Source of the DNA: Akkermansiaceae bacterium
GTDB taxonomy: Bacteria > Verrucomicrobiota > Verrucomicrobiia > Verrucomicrobiales > Akkermansiaceae
NCBI GenBank assembly: GCA_023301645.1
Contig: JALZUH010000130.1
Span: 1 to 10,721 of the forward strand
Reading direction: 5' to 3'
DNA length: 10,721 nucleotides
The notes beneath the pieces were generated by a model that was not told the origin of the DNA, searched no databases, and saw only the letters and a list, made by a program, of their open reading frames with translations. Both the position numbers and the translations under genes were made by a program. Shown here piece after piece: positions 1 through 5,709 of the stretch (its first letter is position 1; every line of letters starts with the position of its first letter).

Positions 1-56
1 AGAGCGGGTGACTGTTAATCACTAGGTCCTTGGTTCGATCCCAAGCGCAGGAGCCA
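1..56 (+). tRNA. tRNA-Asn (anticodon GTT), 5' end cut off by window edge
   Basis: Only the 3' two thirds of this tRNA lie in the window. Positions 7-11 and 19-23 form a 5-bp anticodon stem (one G-U pair) around the loop CTGTTAA at 12-18, with anticodon GTT at 14-16, which reads Asn codons AAC/AAU. The variable loop is 24-28. The T arm is CTTGG / TTCGATC / CCAAG at 29-45. The 3' acceptor strand is 46-52, followed by discriminator G at 53, as expected for tRNA-Asn, and an encoded CCA at 54-56. The 5' acceptor strand and most of the D arm lie upstream of position 1. The intact loops and pairing suggest a functional gene. Confidence 0.95.
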
Positions 57-75
57 CTTTCAACTTCATTCTATT

Positions 76-104
76 AAAGCACACCTTTGGGTGTGCTTTT
101 TTTT
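76..104 (+). terminator. Rho-independent terminator of the tRNA-Asn gene
   Basis: A perfect 10-bp stem, AAAGCACACC (76-85) pairing with GGTGTGCTTT (90-99), closes a 4-nt loop and runs into a tract of eight T residues at 97-104. It lies 20 nt after the encoded CCA, where transcription of the tRNA should end. Confidence 0.93.
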
Positions 105-225
105 GGATCCTTGTTGCGTGAGCTTTTCGAGCTCTTATCATTTCCTTCCGAAGCCTCCTTTTAGCTTCTACTCCCTCCGCCCTCGACCTACTCTTCGTTC
201 GTTCCTAAAAGCTGCTATTTATACC

Positions 226-231
226 AAGGAG
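226..231 (+). promoter_or_regulatory. Shine-Dalgarno sequence fixing the start of the cyclo-ligase gene
   Basis: AAGGAG lies 6 nt before the ATG at 238. It is the only strong ribosome binding site in the window. The open frame continues upstream to 91, but the upstream part encodes nothing family-like and has no comparable site, so 238 is the start. Confidence 0.88.
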
Positions 232-237
232 ATAACC

Positions 238-879
238 ATGATCAACGAAGCCAAACACACACTACGCAAAAAGCTCCGCGAGCAGCTGCGAGAGCTGGAT
301 GGGGAGTTCATCAGCAATGCCTCTGAGGCGCTTTGTCAGCAAATTATCAAGCACGGTGTCATCACCGATGAGGCGCGCTACATTGCCCTCTATGCAGCTC
401 TCGGCTCAGAGGTCGATCTCTCTAGCCTGCATGGGATGACTGCCAATAAGGTGTTCCTCTACCCCCTCTGCCATGATCAGGGCGTGATGAGCTATCATCA
501 TGTAGATTCTCCCGATGAATTGCGCTCCGGTAAATACGGAATCCTAGAGCCAGATCCGCTAATTCATCCTGAGATAGCCATCAGTGAGGTCGATCTCTTT
601 TTCTGTCCCGGTATCGCCTTTAGCAGAGACGGCGCACGTCTAGGGCAAGGTGCTGGCTACTATGACAGAGCTTTAGCACAGCGCTCAGGCATCGCAGTAA
701 GACCTTCTACCCAGACGTCAGCTTCATCGCTTACCGCTCACCACGCCACACAGGTGCCAGTCTACGGCGTAGGTCTCGAGCAGCAGCTCTATGACACCAT
801 CCCTACGGAGTCACACGACGTGACTATGGATGCTGTTATTACCGAGCAGGCAGTCTACATCACCGCCAAACCTCATTGA
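238..879 (+). CDS. 5-formyltetrahydrofolate cyclo-ligase (MTHFS, YgfA/Fau family)
   Basis: A cytoplasmic enzyme of one-carbon metabolism that uses ATP to convert 5-formyl-THF to 5,10-methenyl-THF. The 213-residue product has the family layout. It starts with a basic N-terminal helix (residues 8-20) that normally helps bind ATP. The GILEP motif is at 101-105, where the substrate pocket starts. The segment CPGIAFSRDG leads into the phosphate-binding signature LGQGAGYYDR at 135-144. The C-terminal block ESHDVTMDAVITE is at 191-203. The family usually has LGxGGGYYDR, so one Gly is Ala here. A Ser/Thr-rich stretch at about 153-172, between the signature and the last conserved block, looks longer than usual. 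The start is set by AAGGAG 6 nt upstream. The 3' end overlaps the convergent ybeY by 20 bp. The leader (105-225) is pyrimidine-rich with two weak hairpins and no promoter I would defend. Confidence 0.93.
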   Translation: MINEAKHTLRKKLREQLRELDGEFISNASEALCQQIIKHGVITDEARYIALYAALGSEVDLSSLHGMTANKVFLYPLCHDQGVMSYHHVDSPDELRSGKYGILEPDPLIHPEIAISEVDLFFCPGIAFSRDGARLGQGAGYYDRALAQRSGIAVRPSTQTSASSLTAHHATQVPVYGVGLEQQLYDTIPTESHDVTMDAVITEQAVYITAKPH

Positions 880-1312
880 GGATGGATTGCTGCAGCTCGT
901 CCATCTTGGTGAATTCCTCCTCTGTGGCGTCGCCATAGCCTGCTAGGTGAAGTAAGCCGTGGATCATATAGAGGACGAGTTCACGCTTGTAGTCATTACC
1001 ATATTCGACGGATTGTGACCGTGCTGTTTCTATACTGATATGGATCTCGCCGTGATCAAAGGTGATGACATCGGTAGCTCCAGGAATATCCATGAAGCGC
1101 AGGTGCACATCAGCAATTTCTTGATCGTCAATAATACTCACCTCCACTTCATCGAGCTGAGTCAGTGGTGAGCTATCGTGGGCAAGTTCCAGAGCCATAA
1201 TAATGGACTTCTCTCCAGCTGCTGCGAACTGATCGAGAAACTCACCACTAAGCTCTACCACCTTCTGGTGGGAGTAGATGGAAATTTCAGGTGGTTCTAT
1301 TTCTTGTTTCAT
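860..1312 (-). CDS. ybeY: Endoribonuclease / rRNA maturation factor YbeY
   Basis: A cytoplasmic zinc-dependent endoribonuclease family that acts in 16S rRNA 3'-end maturation and ribosome quality control. The 150-residue product is of normal length. It has the conserved Arg in LRFMDIPGATDVITF (about residues 71-85), the GEIHIS strand (88-93), and the metal site H-G-L-L-H-L-A-G-Y-G-D at 118-128. The family motif is H-x3-H-x5-H. Both first His residues are present (118 and 122), but position 128 is Asp. I chose the ATG at 1312. A TTG directly before it (1313-1315) would add one residue, and a weak AAGAAG-like site precedes both. The gene lies 83 nt downstream of the PgpH-like gene on the same strand and is probably co-transcribed with it. 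Its 3' end overlaps the convergent cyclo-ligase gene. Confidence 0.93.
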   Translation of the reverse strand: MKQEIEPPEISIYSHQKVVELSGEFLDQFAAAGEKSIIMALELAHDSSPLTQLDEVEVSIIDDQEIADVHLRFMDIPGATDVITFDHGEIHISIETARSQSVEYGNDYKRELVLYMIHGLLHLAGYGDATEEEFTKMDELQQSILNEVWR

Positions 1313-1395
1313 CAACTAGCTTCTTGGCTATGGTTAAAAGCCCTTGGTTAAAATCAATGTGAACGATCACTCAATCTTCATTCTAAAAGACTAAG

Positions 1396-3018
1396 TTAAC
1401 CCAGCCTTCTTTTGCTACCACCCATGGTTGAGTCATCTGACGATTTCGACTCATCGTCTTTAGGGTAGTCGATACGCGTGTGCATCATGCTGCGCAGTGT
1501 TGAGGAGAAGCTGTCGATAAGCTGCTTGATCTCCCCCATCGTCAGTGAGCTATGATCTAGCTGGCTGTCGATGACTCTGTCCATGACGATGTCGTGCACT
1601 AGATTGTAGATCTTCTGTGGGTTTGGCTTAGATAGGCTACGTGAAGCGCTCTCTACACAGTCAGCTAGGCTGATAATACCACTCTCGCGAGTGCTTGGGT
1701 ATGCCACTGGGTATCTGAAACTCTTCTTATCGACCTCTGGAAGAGATTCTTTACTCTCTTCATCATCTGAACCCTGCTCGTTTGCTAAGCGCTGCTCGCA
1801 TGCTTTATGATAAAAGTATTTCACCATCGATTTACCGTGATGCTCGCGGATGACATCGACAATTTTCGGGTTAAGCTTATGCTTAATGGCCATGTCTACA
1901 CCGTCTTTGACGTGTGCGATAACGACGATGGCACTCATCGTAGGAGAAAGCGAGTCGTGAGGGTTGATCTCGCCTTGGTTTTCGATGAAGTATTCCGGCT
2001 TCTTTAACTTACCAATATCATGGAAGTAAGAGCAAACACGGCACATAGAAGCGTCAGCCCCTATTTTCTCCGCCGCAGACTCCGCGAGTGTAGCGACGAC
2101 CATGCTGTGATGATAAGTCCCCGGTGCCTCAAGCTGGAGTCGTCGTAGTAACTTATGGTTAAGATCACTCATCTCTAGCCAGCTGATACTCGTCGTCAGG
2201 CTAAAAATACTCTCTAGAGCGGGCAAGACACCACTCACTACCATACCTGTCAGTATGCCGCCGATCATGACAATACCGATCTTACTCGCCTCAGCAGACA
2301 TCGACTCAGCACTGAATAGAATACTCAGATCGATTTTCTCAAAAACTACAGCGAGTATCAGCATCACCAAGCCAACATAAAATCCAGCCCTCAACAAGCT
2401 CCCCCTCTTACGCACCTTTCTTGTCATGGCAACGGCTGTCGAGCCTGCGACAATATTTATCACGATAAAAGCAAAGACATCCGTCTCAGGCATCATAAGA
2501 CTGCCAAATAGACCGGTGCTTATAGTTGCCAGAACACCGGCATGACGCCCTGCCAGAACGGAGAGCAGCATCGGTGCAAAGGCAAGTGGTGGCACAATAA
2601 AGAGATAATCAAGTGACCACAATGGATTATTAGTCATCAGGCAAACAACAGACCATACGATGAGCAAATTAATCATCACCCCACCAAAGATTAAGACAAC
2701 ACGCCCATTCTGAACCTTAACACTCTCGCGAATATGGTAGTAGAGAATCATCGCCAAGCTCAGCACAAGACAGACCATGACACGATGAGAGAGAACAGAT
2801 TCGGATGAGCTATATAGGCTATCAGTTCTCTGTGCAGACGGGACAAATAAGCAAACTAGTAAGATGAAAACACCGTAGAGTAAAAACCTCACCCAGACAC
2901 CAGAGCCGATCGATTCAGCAACAACCCCCTCAGCCTTGGTAGCTGTGCGGCGTTTCTTCCCTGACGACATGCCCTTTTGAGCCAAGCGCCAACGTTTAAA
3001 AACATCAATAAAACCCAT
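1396..3018 (-). CDS. PgpH-like membrane HD-domain phosphohydrolase (7TM-HD family), short form
   Basis: The family's known members (Listeria PgpH) are membrane proteins that hydrolyse the second messenger c-di-AMP with a cytoplasmic HD domain. This 540-residue protein has one membrane segment at about 43-60, then six more between about 79 and 270. The HD domain follows at about 290-485, with GTYHHS (300-305), HDIGK (333-337), AHVKDG (368-373), EHHG (392-395) and LADCVESASRS (451-461). The segment FRYPVAYPSTRESGII (435-450) is typical of PgpH. The C-terminal 20 residues are polar and probably disordered. Canonical members are about 700-800 residues with a large extracytoplasmic domain between membrane segments 1 and 2. 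Here only about 18 residues separate them. The next gene on the strand is ybeY, the same order as in Firmicutes. The substrate is inferred; another cyclic dinucleotide is possible. Confidence 0.87.
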   Translation of the reverse strand: MGFIDVFKRWRLAQKGMSSGKKRRTATKAEGVVAESIGSGVWVRFLLYGVFILLVCLFVPSAQRTDSLYSSSESVLSHRVMVCLVLSLAMILYYHIRESVKVQNGRVVLIFGGVMINLLIVWSVVCLMTNNPLWSLDYLFIVPPLAFAPMLLSVLAGRHAGVLATISTGLFGSLMMPETDVFAFIVINIVAGSTAVAMTRKVRKRGSLLRAGFYVGLVMLILAVVFEKIDLSILFSAESMSAEASKIGIVMIGGILTGMVVSGVLPALESIFSLTTSISWLEMSDLNHKLLRRLQLEAPGTYHHSMVVATLAESAAEKIGADASMCRVCSYFHDIGKLKKPEYFIENQGEINPHDSLSPTMSAIVVIAHVKDGVDMAIKHKLNPKIVDVIREHHGKSMVKYFYHKACEQRLANEQGSDDEESKESLPEVDKKSFRYPVAYPSTRESGIISLADCVESASRSLSKPNPQKIYNLVHDIVMDRVIDSQLDHSSLTMGEIKQLIDSFSSTLRSMMHTRIDYPKDDESKSSDDSTMGGSKRRLG

Positions 3019-3025
3019 ATGTGAT

Positions 3026-3031
3026 ATAATA
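3026..3031 (-). promoter_or_regulatory. Possible -10 element immediately before the PgpH-like gene
   Basis: On the minus strand TATTAT (5 of 6 to TATAAT) lies 7 nt before the ATG at 3018. A transcript starting from it would have almost no leader. There is no Shine-Dalgarno sequence between it and the start codon. The -35 region at a suitable distance (TTTATC, 3054-3049) is a poor match, so this is tentative. Confidence 0.3.
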
Positions 3032-3068
3032 GTTTAGATGAAAAAATAGATAAATACCGAGGTGGACA

Positions 3069-3096
3069 TCCAGAGGCTTAAGTCCAGAGGTTCAAG
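3069..3096. repeat. 14-bp tandem direct repeat, two copies
   Basis: TCCAGAGGCTTAAG (3069-3082) is followed directly by TCCAGAGGTTCAAG (3083-3096), 12 of 14 positions identical. It lies in the gap between the start of the PgpH-like gene and the terminator of the permease gene. It could be a paired binding site or just a small duplication. Confidence 0.6.
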
Positions 3097-3121
3097 AAAA
3101 CAAAAGGACGCCTAAGCGTCC
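3097..3121 (-). terminator. Rho-independent terminator of the ABC permease gene
   Basis: Read on the minus strand, a perfect 6-bp GC-rich stem GGACGC/GCGTCC (3121-3116 with 3111-3106, 4-nt loop) is followed by TTTTGTTTT (3105-3097). It lies 50 nt after the stop codon of the permease gene, which is transcribed leftward. Confidence 0.8.
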
Positions 3122-3170
3122 CGAATGGATGTGGACACTAGCTATTGAATCTGGTTTGACAACCTCCAAA

Positions 3171-4139
3171 TTAACGGCTCTCCACCTCCTCAGGAACATT
3201 ACTCCTTGGCTCAGCCATCCAGCTAGGCGCCTTCGGTGTCATGTCGACATTCCAAGCGATACAGGCAATACCAAGCACCCCTACAATACCACCAAACCCA
3301 AAGGTCATCCCCGTAAAGATCGAAATAAAGACAGGTGCAAAAATCAACAAACCAATAATGAGAACCCCCGGCTTAACCTCATAATTCGTCACCACCAGGC
3401 GTATGCCTGAGCGAGCCATCGCAAGACCGATCAGCGTGTAGCAAACGGTAAAAGCCACAGCATTGAGATGATAGAAAACCCCACAAGCATCCGAAATCAT
3501 GAAACTAGAAAACATAGGTGCCAGCCAAGAAAGCATCATCGAGAACGTAAAAAGAACCATCATTACAATCCTATGAAAATAAGACTTAAAGACAGACGCT
3601 CCAATCGCCCCAGCACACATAACTGCAGAGAATGAAACCACGGAGAGGCCCATCGCAACATTGCGCCACGGATCGATACCTCCGATGAAATAGCGCACAA
3701 TCAAGTAAGGTAGCAGCGAAACGAACGTCACCATGCAAAGCCCCCAAAGAGAGAAAAACTTACCACTCACGACCCGCCAGCGAGTCATTGGCGTCATCAG
3801 TAAGAGCTCGTGGTTTCCATCATCGATCTCCTCACTCATCAGAGCGAGCCCACCCATGGGCATGAGTAAAATACAGACCACACCAGCAACCATCCAGAAT
3901 GGCCCAGACTCAAAAAACAAAGCTGGATTAAGCACCCCTGTCATCTCAGAGTAGACCTCTACATCGCCCAGCTGAAACTCCACAGACATAGCTATGACGG
4001 AGAGCAGCTGGATGAATATGAAGGGGTAAATAAACATCCCACGACGCATCCCCTGGCGTAGTTCCTTCACCGTCATCGCGCCAAAGTAGTCCGAAAGATC
4101 GTCCTGTTTATAATTACTCTTACTCACCGAATTGATCAT
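3171..4139 (-). CDS. ABC-2-type transporter permease subunit
   Basis: A 322-residue integral membrane protein with about eight hydrophobic segments (roughly 36-53, 81-103, 127-150, 163-187, 189-211, 222-241, 257-275 and 280-296). The opening block TVKELRQGMRRG before the first membrane segment is typical of ABC-2 permeases. So is the conserved loop MSEEIDDGNHELLLMTP (101-117) followed by RWRVVSGKF. In this family the loop contacts the ATPase and the protein forms the membrane half of an exporter. The substrate cannot be told from the sequence. No ATPase gene adjoins it on either side, so the partner must be encoded elsewhere. The C-terminal 20 residues are polar. A short AGGA lies upstream of the ATG at 4139. 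A terminator follows the stop. Confidence 0.82.
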   Translation of the reverse strand: MINSVSKSNYKQDDLSDYFGAMTVKELRQGMRRGMFIYPFIFIQLLSVIAMSVEFQLGDVEVYSEMTGVLNPALFFESGPFWMVAGVVCILLMPMGGLALMSEEIDDGNHELLLMTPMTRWRVVSGKFFSLWGLCMVTFVSLLPYLIVRYFIGGIDPWRNVAMGLSVVSFSAVMCAGAIGASVFKSYFHRIVMMVLFTFSMMLSWLAPMFSSFMISDACGVFYHLNAVAFTVCYTLIGLAMARSGIRLVVTNYEVKPGVLIIGLLIFAPVFISIFTGMTFGFGGIVGVLGIACIAWNVDMTPKAPSWMAEPRSNVPEEVESR

Positions 4140-4213
4140 ACGCTATCCTAGCTTAAGCCTGTTTCCAAGCTCTTCTGTGAAACTACCTTGTTATCTTGGT
4201 TGATGATGCAAGG

Positions 4214-4231
4214 TATAAGCTTGTGCTTATA
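4214..4231. repeat. Short perfect inverted repeat in the permease upstream region
   Basis: TATAAGC (4214-4220) and GCTTATA (4225-4231) form a 7-bp hairpin around TTGT. It lies in the 140-bp gap between the secreted hydrolase stop (4280) and the permease start (4139). There is no T tract on either strand, so I do not call it an intrinsic terminator. It could be an operator or a 3' stem. I see nothing else supportable in this gap. Confidence 0.4.
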
Positions 4232-4279
4232 GGCGATCCTTAGAGAGTCCACTGCACGAACCTCTTGGCTTAGCTCAGG

Positions 4280-5539
4280 CTACGGCTTCGTATGTAGGAA
4301 CATATAATTCCAGTATCTGAAGTCGTATATCGCGTCGCCATTGCAGAATCCATGGTTACCACGTAGCATGCTGTATTTCACATTAACTCCGTAGTTGGAA
4401 AACAGCTGGTAAAACTTCAGCATCTCGGCAGCTGTCCAAATGGCGGAATTACCAGTATTCTGGCAAGGGCTGAGTATGATATTTACCTGTGAGGATTTGA
4501 GTCTTTTTGCAAAGCTTATTTGCTGCCGTGTCGGCCGAAGAGGGTCCCACTCTCTATTTCTAAATGGATTATCACCAAGGCCCAGAGAAGAAATACCGGG
4601 GTCGACAAACCAAGCTACGGTGATCAAATCAGGTCTTTTGTGCAGTAGCTCCATGAGTAGGACACCCCCTCTTGAGTAGCTTTTGACATAGACTCTCTTG
4701 GGGTCGACTGAGCCATTAGCGATAACCTCTTCGATCTTCTCTATGATAGAGTCCAGTAATGGGTTATTTGCATTTTTAAATGCCAAAACATAGGATCTGT
4801 AGTGGCCATACCGAGAGAATAAAGAGGAGTCGCCACTATACCCACCGTCACCAGTGAGATCTACGACGAGAGGGAGCTTCCCCGTTCCCAGATTTGCAGG
4901 AGTGTATAGTTTATATTCATTGTATGGCTTGCCCTCTGGGATATGGCTGACCCATACTGACCTGTCTCGGGTGGATGGCAGCTCGAAGCTGAAAGTGAAC
5001 TTCAGACGATTGATGGTAACCTTCGTGTTTTTTGAAGTTTTGGCAAATGACGGTGACCAAGGGTAGATTACGCCACCACTAGCGATGGGCTTAGTGATCT
5101 TAGCTCCTACTCGTAGTTGCTTCTCTTGGTAGAAGGGCGAGGCATCGACAATCCATTTGGTATGGAGTGCTCTATCCAGTCCGTTTTTTAAAACTTGAGG
5201 TGGTGATTCTGCTGCGATCTTGTCGTAGATGACCTCACTGACGTCTCGGAGAAGGCCTACCTTGAGCGCTTGGTTGTTGTTACTGCTGTCAGTATACCAG
5301 GGCTCTTTCATGATGGCTGCGATACGCCCTGAGCCAGATGGGTATGACGCCTTGAAGTAGCTGTCCGTCTTTGCTACTAAGTGCTTGAGATGGGCAATAC
5401 TTGCCGTTGCACTTCCAGGAGACTGATCACCAGCAAGCACCTTATACTGCCCCCACCAATAAGGGGTATTTGCTCCTGAGGATTGATTTACCGTGAGGGT
5501 AATCATACAAGCTACAATGGTGAGTAGATGTCTAGTCAT
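4280..5539 (-). CDS. Secreted alpha/beta hydrolase-like protein, probable esterase
   Basis: A 419-residue protein with an N-terminal signal peptide (hydrophobic core about residues 4-17, probable cleavage near SSGA-NTP at 23-24), so it is exported. Residues 25-190 match no family I recognise. From about 195 the layout is that of an alpha/beta hydrolase: KLPLVVDLTGDGG (221-233, strand and oxyanion-type loop), then VDPKRVYVKSYSRGG (278-292) with presumed nucleophile Ser289. His396 in RGNHGFC is the presumed catalytic base. The elbow reads S-Y-S-R-G, not G-x-S-x-G. The segment after the next-to-last strand (NIILSPCQNTG, 353-363) has no Asp; Asp313 in WFVDPG is a candidate acid. It is divergent from a glycoside hydrolase gene, which fits removal of ester groups from a polysaccharide, but the substrate is unknown. 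A catalytically inactive protein is possible. No clear Shine-Dalgarno sequence precedes the ATG. Confidence 0.62.
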   Translation of the reverse strand: MTRHLLTIVACMITLTVNQSSGANTPYWWGQYKVLAGDQSPGSATASIAHLKHLVAKTDSYFKASYPSGSGRIAAIMKEPWYTDSSNNNQALKVGLLRDVSEVIYDKIAAESPPQVLKNGLDRALHTKWIVDASPFYQEKQLRVGAKITKPIASGGVIYPWSPSFAKTSKNTKVTINRLKFTFSFELPSTRDRSVWVSHIPEGKPYNEYKLYTPANLGTGKLPLVVDLTGDGGYSGDSSLFSRYGHYRSYVLAFKNANNPLLDSIIEKIEEVIANGSVDPKRVYVKSYSRGGVLLMELLHKRPDLITVAWFVDPGISSLGLGDNPFRNREWDPLRPTRQQISFAKRLKSSQVNIILSPCQNTGNSAIWTAAEMLKFYQLFSNYGVNVKYSMLRGNHGFCNGDAIYDFRYWNYMFLHTKP

Positions 5540-5589
5540 GATGGCGGTGTTATTGAAGATGTTTGATCAGGTGATTCGGACAAAACTCT

Positions 5590-5595
5590 ATTATG
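5590..5595 (-). promoter_or_regulatory. Possible -10 element for the secreted hydrolase gene
   Basis: On the minus strand CATAAT (5 of 6 to TATAAT) lies about 50 nt before the start at 5539. No good -35 match is visible at the usual distance. Confidence 0.3.
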
Positions 5596-5631
5596 GATGT
5601 TTCGCAGCTGTGATCATCAGCACGTGCCAAC

Positions 5632-5637
5632 TATAAT
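5632..5637 (+). promoter_or_regulatory. Consensus -10 hexamer for the GH95-like gene
   Basis: A perfect TATAAT lies 72 nt before the ATG at 5710, in the divergent control region 5540-5709. The -35 candidate at 5608-5613 (CTGTGA, 18-nt spacer) matches only 3 of 6, so an activator may be needed. Two TGATCA palindromes, at 5564-5569 and 5611-5616, lie in the same region. The second sits where a -35 box would be. Confidence 0.45.
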
Positions 5638-5709
5638 GTCACATCGGTAAGGTGAAAGGATTTTAAAATAAGTTGATAGGTCAACCGTTGCTACGGTGTA
5701 TGAATATCA

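Noticed and set aside
105..225. Possible riboswitch or folate-responsive leader before the cyclo-ligase gene
   Set aside because: It has only weak 5-bp hairpins and a pyrimidine-rich run; no conserved riboswitch core such as THF or glycine is visible.
91..237. Upstream in-frame extension of the cyclo-ligase reading frame
   Set aside because: It begins inside the tRNA terminator, encodes a Cys/Phe/Ser-rich stretch unlike the family, and lacks a ribosome binding site; the AAGGAG-ATG at 226-240 explains the start.
1331..1353. Direct repeat TGGTTAAAA, two copies 14 bp apart, upstream of ybeY
   Set aside because: It is short, AT-rich and within a probable operon gap; I could not separate it from chance.
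3129..3410. 93-codon plus-strand frame opposite the permease gene
   Set aside because: It lies mostly antisense to a well-supported membrane protein gene, has a biased basic composition with no recognisable motif, and has no ribosome binding site.
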